A DNA stretch of 64,000 bases from SURF-28 sp034521465 (GTDB taxonomy: Bacteria > Bacteroidota > Ignavibacteria > Ignavibacteriales > Melioribacteraceae): contig JAXHMN010000016.1 in assembly GCA_034521465.1 (NCBI GenBank), positions 496,001 through 560,000 of the forward strand. Direction: 5' to 3'. The notes below the pieces were generated by a model, which worked only from the letters and a program-made list of their open reading frames with translations, had not been told where the DNA came from and ran no database searches. Both the position numbers and the translations under genes were made by a program. Shown here piece after piece: positions 38,994 through 48,856 of this stretch. Numbering within the stretch: the stretch's first letter is position 1; each line of letters begins with the position of its first letter.

Positions 38994-39851
38994 TTATTGT
39001 AATTGTGCAATGAGGTCGGATTGAACTTTTTCCGGAGTTTCGTTTGCAACAACCGCAAAAATATTATCCTTTCCTTTGAGAAGAAATGAAACGTGGTTTT
39101 CGTAATCTTTCTGAATTATGTTGCCATTAGAAATAAAATTGAATAAATCATCCGATAAGTCAAGAATTGGTTTGGTTGTGAAATAATTGCTGCTGACTTG
39201 GTAAACATATATGAGATGCCCTTGATTGTCGGTATAAACATGATGCGCAAACTTGCTTCCTTTGTCAACAGAAACAACTGCTCCGGCTAAATTCCAATTT
39301 TCACATTCAGGAATTATTGTATTATAATTTACACCTTGCTCTGCAAAAAACTGTTTAATCTCTTGTGGATTATTAGATGCAATTTGTGCGCTGAGTGAAC
39401 CTTCAGTAAGTTTTTGGAAATTATTATTTGCTTGTATCCACATATTGAATTCACCGCTTTGCTGTTCAATCAACTCCAACTCTGTCTGCTTTTGAAAGGG
39501 CATACTTATGAAAAATATTATCGCCAAAATCGCCGTAACTGCAAATGCAATTCGAGGTTTTGACAAGATGGAAAATACTTCTCGAAGAGAAAAGCTTTTT
39601 GCTTGAGCACTTTTTGATCGGGAATTATTTGATTGGATATTATTCATCACATTTTCGTACAGATATACTGGAGCAGTATGCCCGGCAAATCTTTCTCTCA
39701 ATAAATTTTTTACACTGCTTTGAACGTGATATTCGAATTGCAAATTTTCATCGGATCTAATTGATTCATCAAGCTTTCTTTTACGTTCAGCGCTCAATCG
39801 ATTATCGACTAGTGCGGTAATTTCTTCATATATATTATTTGGTTCTGTCAT
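38994..39851 (-). CDS. Probable anti-sigma factor (membrane protein without zinc motif)
   Basis: 285 residues. The N-terminal ~75 residues (YEEITALVDNRLSAERKRKLDESIR...) resemble anti-sigma-domain helices but lack the HxxxCxxC zinc motif. One TM helix is at about 100-120 (FAVTAILAIIFFISMPF). The remaining 165 residues are periplasmic and have a β-rich pattern (NLAGAVVSVDKGSKFAHHVY; HLIYVYQVSSNYF). It starts 8 bases after the ECF sigma gene, which is the usual arrangement for an inner-membrane anti-sigma factor holding its sigma. The sensory signal is unknown. Confidence 0.7.
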   Translation of the reverse strand: MTEPNNIYEEITALVDNRLSAERKRKLDESIRSDENLQFEYHVQSSVKNLLRERFAGHTAPVYLYENVMNNIQSNNSRSKSAQAKSFSLREVFSILSKPRIAFAVTAILAIIFFISMPFQKQTELELIEQQSGEFNMWIQANNNFQKLTEGSLSAQIASNNPQEIKQFFAEQGVNYNTIIPECENWNLAGAVVSVDKGSKFAHHVYTDNQGHLIYVYQVSSNYFTTKPILDLSDDLFNFISNGNIIQKDYENHVSFLLKGKDNIFAVVANETPEKVQSDLIAQLQ

Positions 39852-39859
39852 TTTTAATA

Positions 39860-40459
39860 CTATCTATTTTTCCCTTTTGTGTACCCTTTACTTTTTCCGT
39901 ATTCGTGTAAAGTTGCATAGAGCATTTTTCTGGCTCGATGTAATCTTGACCTAACAGTCCCAACCGGAGAATCGACAAAATCGGCAATTTCCTCGTAAGA
40001 AAATCCTTCAATATCACTAAGAATAATTACAGTTCTAAAATCTTCGGGGAGCTTTGTAATTGCGTCGGAAACCTCGTCATCGAGCAAACTGCTGAACGCA
40101 TCATCTTGAGAATGTTGAGTTTTTACCTCATCGGCTTTAATATTTTCATAAAAATTTTGAATATCGTCATAATCTACTTTGCTTGGTTGTCGAGAAGTTT
40201 TGCGATATTCGTTAATAAACGTGTTTTTCATTATACTAAACAACCAAGACTTAGAATTAGTGCCCTTCTCGAACTTATCCCAAAACCGAAAAGCACGTAA
40301 AAAAGTTTCTTGAACCAAATCATCTGCTTGATCGGAGTCGCCTGTCATTTTATAGCCAAAACTGTAAAGCGCGTCGAGGTGGGGAAGAGCTTCCTCTTCA
40401 AACTCTTTATATTTTTGTCTCAGTTCAATATCGGTATTTTTTGACGAGCTGTTATGCAT
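39860..40459 (-). CDS. ECF-type RNA polymerase sigma factor
   Basis: 199 residues. Region 2 carries GDSDQADDLVQETFLRAFRF and KSWLFSIMKNTFINEYRK; region 4 carries LPEDFRTVIILSDIEGFSYEEIADF and GTVRSRLHRARKML, the -35-binding helix-turn-helix. There is no sigma region 3, as in ECF factors. It is followed directly by its probable anti-sigma gene, so it should be released by an envelope signal. Autoregulation is likely for this class but no promoter was identified. Confidence 0.93.
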   Translation of the reverse strand: MHNSSSKNTDIELRQKYKEFEEEALPHLDALYSFGYKMTGDSDQADDLVQETFLRAFRFWDKFEKGTNSKSWLFSIMKNTFINEYRKTSRQPSKVDYDDIQNFYENIKADEVKTQHSQDDAFSSLLDDEVSDAITKLPEDFRTVIILSDIEGFSYEEIADFVDSPVGTVRSRLHRARKMLYATLHEYGKSKGYTKGKNR

Positions 40460-40513
40460 ATTATGGAAATATAGATAAGTAAATATAATGAAATTAAAGA
40501 TTTGAGTTCAAAG

Positions 40514-41929
40514 TCAATCGAAGTTTATTCCGTTGCCTTTGAATTCTAGTTTTTGGGTGAGATCAATTAGAAATCCATTTATTACGGCAAATTCTATTTT
40601 ATCTTTTTTAGCGAGGAAAAAATTTGCGTAGGAATCTATTGCTAGATTGTTATCCGGTTTTGTGTTGACGTAATAATTCATTGCATCGTTTGTCCAGCTT
40701 TTATCGTTTTGCGAATTGTGTTTGACAAATGCTATACCCCTATGGAGTAATTCTTCTATGTCAATTTTTTTGTTATCAGAGTTCTCAAAATGTTTGGGGA
40801 GTATTAATTGATAACCGTTCATATCCGGTTCTTCGTAGCCATAAAATGTAGATAGATCGCCGATGTCTGCAACGATTCCCTTTGTTAAGACTTGTTGATG
40901 ATCGAGATCGATTAAGTCGTCATGTTTGATCGCAATATCAATGGTATAAGGGTTTTGAGAATTATTAATTGTAACATTTCTTAAAATCAGTTCAAATAAA
41001 TTCTCTTTGTTTTCCGGGAGTTCTTTATAAGCGGCAGGATCTTCGTTCGAGTAGCTTTGGTCAGCAATAACAAGCAGAGCTTTTATAAGCGTTGTAAAGT
41101 AAATTTTTCTAACGTATTCACGCTGAGGATCTTTATGCCAGCCGCCGGCTTCTATTAAAATTGTGCACATTTTTTCTTTTGAAAAATTATCACCAAATGC
41201 ACGAGGTTCAAACTCATCGTCATAACGAGCAATGTGGCCGGGAATAAATTCATCAAGGTCGTTTTTTATTGAGATGATCAACTTTATGGCGGTTTCAATT
41301 TCCGGTGTTATTGTACCTTTATAATTGACCGAAGGAGCTAGTAAAGAAATTGTTGACGATTTATAATTTCTGCCGGCACTATAACCTGAGCTTTGATCGT
41401 GAAGATTAAAACCGAAATTAGGTTCAATTTCTAATTTTGTTTGATATAAAATTTTTGCTTCGGGTGATTTTTGTGTAACGGCGTCTCTATTTATGTCAAT
41501 AAGCTGTGAGTTTCGTCTGTTAAACTTTTCTGCTCCGTCGGGATTCAACATCGGAATTATAAAAAGAGTGACGTTACTTAAAATTTCATCTCTGATATGT
41601 TCGTTTTCATCTTCGGCATTGAGAAAATTTAACAAATCCATTATCGCTCTGGTCGATGTCGATTCATCACCGTGCATTTGAGACCAGAAGAAAACTTTGA
41701 TTTTACCTTTTCCAATTTTTATTAAATCAATATCTCTTCCCTCAAAAGATTCACCGATTTTTCTAATTTCAATTTGATTACTGTTTTTGAAGTTACCCAA
41801 ATATTGTTTTAATTGATTGTAACGAATCCATCGTCCGGATATTTCTTTTGCTTTGTATGAATTATAGGAGTAGAGGATGGAATCTAATATGTCTTTGTGA
41901 ATTTTGTTCATCAGATAAAATTTGCTCAT
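40514..41929 (-). CDS. M14-family zinc carboxypeptidase
   Basis: 471 residues with no signal peptide. Zinc ligands: HxxE in WSQMHGDESTSTRA and His in FGFNLHDQSSGYS. Substrate-binding Asn-Arg in MLNPDGAEKFNRRNSQLIDINRDA, and the catalytic Glu in CTILIEAGGW. The domain covers about residues 35-300; the last 170 residues form a separate domain with no recognised family. It should remove C-terminal amino acids or cleave peptidoglycan peptides. Lack of an export signal suggests cytoplasmic action, unless the start is further upstream. Confidence 0.88.
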   Translation of the reverse strand: MSKFYLMNKIHKDILDSILYSYNSYKAKEISGRWIRYNQLKQYLGNFKNSNQIEIRKIGESFEGRDIDLIKIGKGKIKVFFWSQMHGDESTSTRAIMDLLNFLNAEDENEHIRDEILSNVTLFIIPMLNPDGAEKFNRRNSQLIDINRDAVTQKSPEAKILYQTKLEIEPNFGFNLHDQSSGYSAGRNYKSSTISLLAPSVNYKGTITPEIETAIKLIISIKNDLDEFIPGHIARYDDEFEPRAFGDNFSKEKMCTILIEAGGWHKDPQREYVRKIYFTTLIKALLVIADQSYSNEDPAAYKELPENKENLFELILRNVTINNSQNPYTIDIAIKHDDLIDLDHQQVLTKGIVADIGDLSTFYGYEEPDMNGYQLILPKHFENSDNKKIDIEELLHRGIAFVKHNSQNDKSWTNDAMNYYVNTKPDNNLAIDSYANFFLAKKDKIEFAVINGFLIDLTQKLEFKGNGINFD

Positions 41930-41988
41930 TAAATTTGTTACATTTACAAATTACGAAAAAAAAATGTCTAATGGTTGAATAAAGCAAA

Positions 41989-42474
41989 ATGGAATTTTGG
42001 GAAATCATAATAATAATTGTCGGTTCATTATTTTCGATACTTGGAATTATTGGATGTATATTCCCGGCGCTTCCAGGTCCCCCTCTAAATTATATTGCTC
42101 TTTTGTTAATTCACTTTACCGGCATCAATGAATTTACCACAACTTTTTTAATAGTATATCTTATTATAAACATAATTGTACAAGTACTGGATTATGTTTT
42201 ACCGGTTTACGGCGCTAAAAGATATGGCGCATCTAAAAAAGGAATTTGGGGATCGGTGATCGGAATGATTTTGGGCTTCTTTTTCTTTCCGCCATTTGGG
42301 GTAATACTGGGCGCTTTGATCGGTGCTGTAGCCGGTGAATTAATTGCGGGAAAGAAGGAATCAGAAGCTATGCGAGCAGGGTTTGCTACTTTTATTGCAA
42401 GCTTAATTATGATGGTCGCTAAGTTGGCTCTTTCGGTGATAATGACTTTTTATTTTGTAAAGGGAGTTGTTTGA
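41989..42474 (+). CDS. DUF456 membrane protein
   Basis: 161 residues with four or five hydrophobic segments. The family pattern is clear: GIIGCIFPALPGPPLNYIAL near the N-terminus, then VLDYVLPVYGAKRYGASKKG, and the Gly-rich GVILGALIGAVAGELIAGK. Inner-membrane protein of unknown function, common in Bacteroidota. It ends at a hairpin shared with the convergent peptidase gene. Confidence 0.85.
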   Translation: MEFWEIIIIIVGSLFSILGIIGCIFPALPGPPLNYIALLLIHFTGINEFTTTFLIVYLIINIIVQVLDYVLPVYGAKRYGASKKGIWGSVIGMILGFFFFPPFGVILGALIGAVAGELIAGKKESEAMRAGFATFIASLIMMVAKLALSVIMTFYFVKGVV

Positions 42475-42483
42475 TAAGGAAAA

Positions 42484-42511
42484 GAAACCGCAGACCGGAA
42501 TCTGCGGTTTC
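42484..42511. terminator. Bidirectional terminator
   Basis: GAAACCGCAGA/TCTGCGGTTTC, perfect 11 bp stem with a six-base loop, between convergent DUF456 and aminopeptidase genes. Confidence 0.8.
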
Positions 42512-42528
42512 TAATAATCACTTAATGA

Positions 42529-43923
42529 TTAATCAGAAAGGCATGCAGCTTCAACATCATTAATTTCTTTTGGAATTATTTTGCTGCCCAAAATTCTACA
42601 GCCTGAATCTGCAACAACGATATCATCTTCAATTCTAATTCCACCGAAATTTTTATATTCCTCGACTTTATCGTAGTTAATAAAATCAGCGTGTTTATTT
42701 TCAGCTTTCCACTGATCAATTAATTCGGGAATAAAATAGATCCCCGGTTCAACTGTAAGTACGTTTCCGGTTCTCAGTTCTTTTCCGAAACGTAAGAATG
42801 CTAAACCGAATTGATCGCTTCGTTTAGTCTTATCATCGTACCCGACAAAATTTTCGCCTAATCCTTCGAGATCGTGAACGTCGAGTCCCATAGCATGCCC
42901 AAGTCCGTGAGGGAAGAAGAGTGCATGAGCTCCTTTTTCAACGGCTGTATCAATATCACCTTTCATCAAGCCAATATCTTTAAGACCTTCAGTTATTACT
43001 CGTGCAGCAGTTAGATGAACATCTTTGAATTTTCCATCCGGTTGAATAGAATCAATTGCTCTAAGTTGTGATGCCAACACAATGCTATAAATATCGCTTT
43101 GTCTTTCAGTGAACTTACCGTTAACCGGGAATGTTCGAGTTATGTCGCTTGCATAGTGAAGTAATGATTCGGCACCGGAATCAATCAAAAGTAATTCACC
43201 GTCTTTCATAACGTTTTCGTAATTATGGTTATGAAGGGTCTCGCCATGAACAGAGCAAATTGGCGGAAATGAAGGACCGCAACCGAGTGAATTAGCAATT
43301 CCGATGATTGCTCCATAAATCTCACGTTCTTTCATTCCGGGTTTAGTTAATCTCATCGCAGTTGTTTTCATCTCGTAACTGATATCGATTGCATATTCAA
43401 TTTCTTTTAATTCATCATCGGTTTTGATAGAGCGTTGTTCAATGACTGCTTTCGTAAAATTGCCGGAAGTATTTTCATTCACTTCAGAACTATTAACGCC
43501 AAGCAGTTTTTCGAGACGCATCATATTTTGGAATCTGTACTGAGGTAAGAAATGAATTTTTTGTCCGCTCGATTTTGCATTGGCGAGATAATCGTCAAGT
43601 TTTTCCAACGGATAAGTTTCTGAAACTCCAACTTCTTTTGCGCTGCTTTCAATTTTTGGCTGTGGACCCATCCAGACAATATCATCGATGGTAAAGTCAT
43701 ACCCAAAAATAATATCTTTATCATTGTCGATATCGATAACACCAAACAAGCCGGCTCTATCTAAACCAAAGTAATATAAAAAAACGCTGTCTTGTCGGTA
43801 AGTGTAACTATTTGATGGGTAATTCATCGGCGCTTCTTCATTACCGGGAATAAGAAGTAATCCGGACCCTACTTTTTCTTTAAGTACTTTTCGTCTTTCA
43901 ACGTATGTTGAATTGCTAAACAT
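42529..43923 (-). CDS. pepP: Xaa-Pro aminopeptidase (M24B, aminopeptidase P type)
   Basis: 464 residues. N-terminal aminopeptidase P domain (about 1-135, with RRKVLKEKVGSGLLLIPGNEE) and C-terminal pita-bread catalytic domain. The metal ligands are all present: Asp in LLIDSGAESL and in YASDITRTFP, His in FPHGLGHAMGLDVHD, Glu in LTVEPGIYFIPEL and Glu in GGIRIEDDIVV. It removes the N-terminal residue before proline from peptides, with two Mn2+ or Zn2+. There is no signal peptide, so cytoplasmic. Confidence 0.92.
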   Translation of the reverse strand: MFSNSTYVERRKVLKEKVGSGLLLIPGNEEAPMNYPSNSYTYRQDSVFLYYFGLDRAGLFGVIDIDNDKDIIFGYDFTIDDIVWMGPQPKIESSAKEVGVSETYPLEKLDDYLANAKSSGQKIHFLPQYRFQNMMRLEKLLGVNSSEVNENTSGNFTKAVIEQRSIKTDDELKEIEYAIDISYEMKTTAMRLTKPGMKEREIYGAIIGIANSLGCGPSFPPICSVHGETLHNHNYENVMKDGELLLIDSGAESLLHYASDITRTFPVNGKFTERQSDIYSIVLASQLRAIDSIQPDGKFKDVHLTAARVITEGLKDIGLMKGDIDTAVEKGAHALFFPHGLGHAMGLDVHDLEGLGENFVGYDDKTKRSDQFGLAFLRFGKELRTGNVLTVEPGIYFIPELIDQWKAENKHADFINYDKVEEYKNFGGIRIEDDIVVADSGCRILGSKIIPKEINDVEAACLSD

Positions 43924-43961
43924 AAATCCTCCGCATTTTTTCGATACTTCAAATATATAAT

Positions 43962-45362
43962 TTATATATCACTTTTCTTAAATCCGCATTTTTTCATCAT
44001 TTTATGAAGATTTGTTCTGTTAATCCCGACTGCTTCAGCAGCTTGGGAAATATTGCCGTCATATTTTGTTAGCAGATGTTCTAAGAATGCTCTTTCGACT
44101 GTTCGGCTCACTTCGCTAATAACATTTTTTTTAATTTCATTCAATTCTTCTAAACTCTTTGGCGTTCTCTCAACCTCTATTCCGGTCGAAGCGTTTGCCG
44201 GTAACAGTTTACTATTTATGTGAATTCTTTTAATCTGTTCACCGTTTGCTAATATTGATGCGCGGATTATATTGTTTTGAAGTTCGCGAATATTTCCGGG
44301 CCAATCATATTGCATGAGAAGTTCAATTGATTCGTCTGAAATGCCGGAGTTCGGAAGTTTTAAATCTTCACAGCTCAACTTTAGAAAATGTTCTGCTAAA
44401 ATAGGAATATCTTCCTTGCGTTCTCGTAAAGGAGGAACTTCGATCGGAAGTACATCAAGTCGATAATAAAGATCGTCCCGGAATAATTTTTCGTCGGCGA
44501 GTTTTTTGAGGTCTCTATTTGTAGCTGCGATTATTCTGACATTTGCTTTGAGAGTTTTATTGCTTCCTATTCGTTCAAATTCTTTCTCTTGTAAAACACG
44601 CAACAGTTTGACTTGTGAATCAAAATCAATTTGAGAAATTTCATCGAGAAATACTGTTCCGTTCTCTGCAATTTCAAATTTACCCGGTTTGCGTTTGTCG
44701 GCTCCGGTGAATGCACCTTTTTCGTGTCCAAACAATTCACTTTCGATTAAACTTTTAGGAATTGCGGCACAATTAATCGCAATAAATGGTTGGTTTTTTC
44801 GTGTGCTGTTATTGTGAATTTGTCGGGCGACCAACTCTTTACCCACACCACTTTCGCCGGTAATTAAAATTGTGTTATCATTTTTTGCAAAGAGATTGAT
44901 CTGCTCTTTTAGTTTTAGCGTAGTGGGACATTCACCAATTATTGCGCTGAATTTAATATTTGTTTGCTGAATTAATGTTTTTGTGTGGTATTCTTTTTGT
45001 CTTTCTTTTAATGATTTGGAGATGATCAACTTTAGCTCTTCTAAGTTTGGCGACTTAGAGATATAATCCGAAGCTCCAAGCTTAATTGCTTCAACTGCAG
45101 TGTTAATTGATGAGTAATCGGTTATCATAATTATTGGTGTTGCTTCATCTTCTCTTTTGATTTCTTTTAATACATCTATACCGTTTGTTCCGTCATCCAG
45201 CATAAGATCGAGCAAAACAACATCGGGAGATTTTTCATGAAAAAGTTTAATGCCGGTTGAAGAATTTGTTGCAGAAATACATTGAAAATCTTTGTTAAGT
45301 AAAAGAGTGATATCATTTATAAAATCTTTATCGTCATCAATAATTAGCAATGATGTTTTCAT
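43962..45362 (-). CDS. Sigma-54-dependent response regulator, NtrC/AtoC type
   Basis: 466 residues. Receiver domain 1-120 with LLIIDDDKDF and the phosphoacceptor Asp in VVLLDLMLDDG. The AAA+ domain (about 140-370) has Walker A GESGVGKE, the sigma-54 contact loop GAFTGA, Walker B GTVFLDEI and the Arg-finger region. A Fis-type HTH ends it (HLLTKYDGNISQAAEAVGINRTNLHKMM). When phosphorylated it should remodel sigma-54 RNA polymerase at its target promoters. It starts in an ATGA overlap with the kinase gene upstream, its clear partner. Confidence 0.94.
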   Translation of the reverse strand: MKTSLLIIDDDKDFINDITLLLNKDFQCISATNSSTGIKLFHEKSPDVVLLDLMLDDGTNGIDVLKEIKREDEATPIIMITDYSSINTAVEAIKLGASDYISKSPNLEELKLIISKSLKERQKEYHTKTLIQQTNIKFSAIIGECPTTLKLKEQINLFAKNDNTILITGESGVGKELVARQIHNNSTRKNQPFIAINCAAIPKSLIESELFGHEKGAFTGADKRKPGKFEIAENGTVFLDEISQIDFDSQVKLLRVLQEKEFERIGSNKTLKANVRIIAATNRDLKKLADEKLFRDDLYYRLDVLPIEVPPLRERKEDIPILAEHFLKLSCEDLKLPNSGISDESIELLMQYDWPGNIRELQNNIIRASILANGEQIKRIHINSKLLPANASTGIEVERTPKSLEELNEIKKNVISEVSRTVERAFLEHLLTKYDGNISQAAEAVGINRTNLHKMMKKCGFKKSDI

Positions 45363-45892
45363 TTTATGATTCCTTCATGTAACTCAATTTTAAATGATGT
45401 TCCTAACTTTTCGTTGCTGTGACTTAAAGAAATTTTGCCGCCGTATTTTTCAAGTATTTTTCTTGATAGATAGAGTCCGCTTCCGGTGCTTCCTGTTGTT
45501 GAGTATCCATCTTCAAATATTTTTTGATAATCTTTTTTTGGAATCACTTTACCATTGTTATTTGTTTCAATAATCAGTTTTGGAGTTTTTGTTGAAATAA
45601 TAATGGAAATTTCATTTTTAACTTTATCGTCAATTGAGCGGATTGCATTCTGAATTAAGTTATCGATAATGTCGGCTAATTCAAATGATTTGATTAACGC
45701 ACCTTGCTTTCCGGTGTATTTTTTTTCAATGCTCAGTTTAATTTCTTTTTGTTTTAAATGATCCGAATAATTCTCTGCTATTTCGGTAATAACCGAATAA
45801 GGATCGCATGAGTATTTTGAATAAAGGACTTTCTTTAGTTCGCTAATATCGGTTTTAAGTTGATCAAATTTTTGCGCGAGTGAATTCCGCAT
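45359..45892 (-). CDS. Histidine-kinase ATPase domain, probably the C-terminus of the upstream sensor
   Basis: 177 residues, almost entirely an HATPase_c domain: N box in LADIIDNLIQNAIRSIDD, G1-like NNNGKVIPKKDYQKIFEDGYSTT and G2 GSGLYLSRKILEKYGG. There is no phosphoacceptor His domain, TM helix or signal peptide. The start overlaps the end of the 990-residue sensor by 29 bases. A single indel in the AAAGAAAATG stretch near 45895 would fuse the two (KNNNKEMRNSLAQKFDQ), giving a normal sensor kinase. Either this fusion or a genuine two-gene split kinase is possible; the number of homopolymer errors in this window favours fusion. Confidence 0.75.
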   Translation of the reverse strand: MRNSLAQKFDQLKTDISELKKVLYSKYSCDPYSVITEIAENYSDHLKQKEIKLSIEKKYTGKQGALIKSFELADIIDNLIQNAIRSIDDKVKNEISIIISTKTPKLIIETNNNGKVIPKKDYQKIFEDGYSTTGSTGSGLYLSRKILEKYGGKISLSHSNEKLGTSFKIELHEGIIK

Positions 45893-48836
45893 TTTCTTTA
45901 TTGTTATTCTTTCCGAAGTTAGTTAACTCTTTGGAAATAGCAGGCACTAAACGCGAAAGTGTGTTTAAACCCATTAAGTTTGTGTGAGTGATCTCAGCGA
46001 GTTCAATAATTCTTTTTAGATTGGGATATGTAATCTCTTTGTATGTTTTAATTCGTATTTCAAGCTGTTCTTTATGTGTTTCATCGCTTTCCGTTTGCCA
46101 GTTTTTTAATAAAAGTATTAGACTATTTAGATTGCGAGAGGCCCATTCACCATGTGAAAAATTTCTAAGTAACCCGAATAAATCATCATCTACTAATACA
46201 GCCGTATTTTTTTGACTTAGTCGACTGCTCCAATAAAAGCCAACATTAGTAAATAATAAACTCATCCCGAGTACAATCAACGGCACGAAGTATTTTATAA
46301 ATTGAACGTGTGATTCTGATGAAGCTATATATATTACCCAAAACAAAAAGAAATTAATCGATGCAATTACAAAAGCGCTTCTGGTTGACCACTTAAATTT
46401 TCTTACACCGGTTGACACACCAACGTAAATGATAAAAAGTGTAACAACGATCATCAACAAATTATATTGAACATTCCTTTGACTAAAAAACCTGTAAAAC
46501 GTGCCGGGTGTATCGTAAAATAATTTTGCTAGTACATTGGTTTCGCTAATTATTACAAGAGTACCGGGTTGTAAATTATTTTTAGTTACTGTTTTGCCGC
46601 CGTAAAATTTCACTACTGCTTTATAATTCTTGTTTTCCTCTACACCGAAATGAGCCGTGAGATCGTTTAATTGATTTTTCCCGAAAATATCGGAACCAAT
46701 TTGTTTGTAACCCCAAAGAAGTTCTTGATCACTATCAATTTGGTATAACCAAATTTTTGCAGACATGCCCAATTTATTGCTGACCGTTCCTTCCGGCTTT
46801 ATCTTTATAAAACTTTTATTATCTAATGTGTTTACCCAAAGGATATTGTTTGATTCGGAATAACCAAAAAGATCAATATCGCCATCGTTATCAATATCAC
46901 CGGCGATAACTCCGTTAACGCTGGGTTGAATTATTCCATATTCTTCTGCAAAATCTTCGAAATATTGTCCGTATTGATTGATCATTACATAATTGCGGTC
47001 AGTATCCGGATCATTAAGAGTAATGAAGATATCGGTGAACCCATCATTGTTAAAATCTGCAAGGCAAATATTTTTATTGCTGACGATATTTGTATATGGA
47101 GATGAAATTGATTTTAAACCGACTCTTTCGGTTACATTTTTGAAGTATCCATTTCCGTCATTTTCAAATAATGAAATAAAAAGAGTATCCGAAAGTGTAA
47201 TGATGTCTAAATCTCCGTCGTTATCATAATCAAAAGCAGCTGCGCCTAAAGTTTCATCGCGGGTTTGATTTATAATTCGATTCTCCGCTTCATCTTGCCA
47301 ACCATTTTTGGTTTGTATCAATAACTTGTTCTTTCTCCATTCATTTGCGATATATATATCGTTAAGATCATCAGCATTAAAATCCGCAAAAATAATTTGC
47401 TTATTCCAACCGGAAGAAATTTCAAAAAATGTTGTATCGGGAAAGAGCAAACTGCCAAAGAAGGAATTATCAAACCAATAGATTCTTCCTTGTTCAGCTT
47501 GATGTGCTCCGTAGTAATCTGTTACAACCGGATCTAAGTCACCATCTTTATTAAGATCGTAAGCGCTGAGGTTATTTCTTTGAGTCCAGCCATATTTTTC
47601 GGGAAGTTTGACAATATCACTATCTTCAAAATGTCCATTGCCAATGTTTTTATGAATGCTTAAGTAACTTTGAATTGTATCTTGATCGGTTATTATTAAA
47701 TCAACTAACCGGTCATTGTTTATATCGGTTAAGAAAAATGAGTTAGCTAATCCATTATGGAATAATTTAAATGCGTCGGCTCCGTCTGTAAACGGGGCAT
47801 TAAGATTATTTAAGAAAAAGTGAGAATAATTCTGCGGATCTGCGCTGTTTACATACAAATCAATTAATCCGTCTAAATTTATATCAGCAAAAGCAGCACC
47901 CGAAGTATGTGAGTTAGCTGTACCACTTACTTTATAAGTTTTTGCTAAATTGACAAATTGAGGAAACTTGCCTGGCCGTCCGATATAAACTTTCCCGGTT
48001 CTACTTGCGAGGTAAATTGTTGAGTCGGGTTTGTAAATGTGATTTGTTATTTTAAAATCTATTGGAATTTCAACGTTTATTGATTCGGTGTTGTTTAAAG
48101 CAATACTAATCTGCACAAATCCAAATTTATCATAATTTGGTAAGCTCCATAAGCCAGCTTTGTACTTCGGACCTTTTACGAATTCACCGTTAAAAAGATT
48201 ATAAATTATATGATTGTTAGTTATCACTTCAACCGAGTTAGAATCAGTTGCTTTAATTCCGTAAATGTTGGTTTTAATATTATCTGCAAAAGGGTAGGCG
48301 GTAAATTTTTTGTGATCGTATTTATAAACACTGTCGGATAAAACTCCCAACCAAATATTGTCTTTAACATCGGTTGTTACTTGATGGACATGATTGCTGA
48401 ACGGTGTGTCGAGAACGATCCAATTATCCTTTTCTAATTTTAACAGTGTACCCCATGCACCTGTAGCATAAATTCCTTTAGCGGTTTGGAAAATTTTAAA
48501 GATGGGTAAATTGTAATCAAAGTTGTATTTGTACCAGGTATCATTTACGAGATAAAAAAAATGAGTATACCATTTTTGATCTGTTCCGGCTGCAATGATG
48601 AGTGAATCATTCTCGAAGAAAACGAATGGATTTAACTTAAGATCTGATTTAACTCTTAAATCTTTCCATTCACCATTTATGTAATGGAAAATCGCACCAT
48701 CTAGACTTGATACGATAAAATCATTAGCTGAATTCACTTTTAGTAATGTTATTTTTGTTGTTATCGGAGAGCTAAGTTCGGTCCAATTAAAGTGAATTTT
48801 TTGTCCCGGTATAACTAGGATGAAAATAGAATACAA
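45864..48836 (-). CDS. Giant sensor: propeller, VCBS/FG-GAP repeats, ASPIC/UnbV domain, TM helices
   Basis: 990 residues. N-terminal part (about 30-290) has propeller-like repeats (WLGVLSDSVYKYDHKKF). From about 310-640 there are VCBS/FG-GAP repeats with calcium loops such as DINLDGLID, DLNKDGDLD, DYDNDGDLD and DIDNDGDID. An ASPIC/UnbV-type domain follows (NKLGMSAKIWLY; LNDLTAHFGVEE). Three TM helices lie at about 790-895. The cytoplasmic end has FSHGEWASRNLNSLILLLKN, an H-box candidate. The signal peptide is probably missing because of an indel near 48810: ATG 48856 gives MKKMIISCILFSS just out of frame. It is the sensor for the NtrC-type regulator; extracellular carbohydrate or Ca2+-linked sensing is inference. 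Confidence 0.75.
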   Translation of the reverse strand: MYSIFILVIPGQKIHFNWTELSSPITTKITLLKVNSANDFIVSSLDGAIFHYINGEWKDLRVKSDLKLNPFVFFENDSLIIAAGTDQKWYTHFFYLVNDTWYKYNFDYNLPIFKIFQTAKGIYATGAWGTLLKLEKDNWIVLDTPFSNHVHQVTTDVKDNIWLGVLSDSVYKYDHKKFTAYPFADNIKTNIYGIKATDSNSVEVITNNHIIYNLFNGEFVKGPKYKAGLWSLPNYDKFGFVQISIALNNTESINVEIPIDFKITNHIYKPDSTIYLASRTGKVYIGRPGKFPQFVNLAKTYKVSGTANSHTSGAAFADINLDGLIDLYVNSADPQNYSHFFLNNLNAPFTDGADAFKLFHNGLANSFFLTDINNDRLVDLIITDQDTIQSYLSIHKNIGNGHFEDSDIVKLPEKYGWTQRNNLSAYDLNKDGDLDPVVTDYYGAHQAEQGRIYWFDNSFFGSLLFPDTTFFEISSGWNKQIIFADFNADDLNDIYIANEWRKNKLLIQTKNGWQDEAENRIINQTRDETLGAAAFDYDNDGDLDIITLSDTLFISLFENDGNGYFKNVTERVGLKSISSPYTNIVSNKNICLADFNNDGFTDIFITLNDPDTDRNYVMINQYGQYFEDFAEEYGIIQPSVNGVIAGDIDNDGDIDLFGYSESNNILWVNTLDNKSFIKIKPEGTVSNKLGMSAKIWLYQIDSDQELLWGYKQIGSDIFGKNQLNDLTAHFGVEENKNYKAVVKFYGGKTVTKNNLQPGTLVIISETNVLAKLFYDTPGTFYRFFSQRNVQYNLLMIVVTLFIIYVGVSTGVRKFKWSTRSAFVIASINFFLFWVIYIASSESHVQFIKYFVPLIVLGMSLLFTNVGFYWSSRLSQKNTAVLVDDDLFGLLRNFSHGEWASRNLNSLILLLKNWQTESDETHKEQLEIRIKTYKEITYPNLKRIIELAEITHTNLMGLNTLSRLVPAISKELTNFGKNNNKENAEFTRAKI

Positions 48837-48856
48837 GATATAATCATCTTTTTCAT

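Noticed and set aside
40514..41929. T9SS or secreted enzyme
   Set aside because: No signal peptide and no sorting domain are present in the M14 carboxypeptidase.
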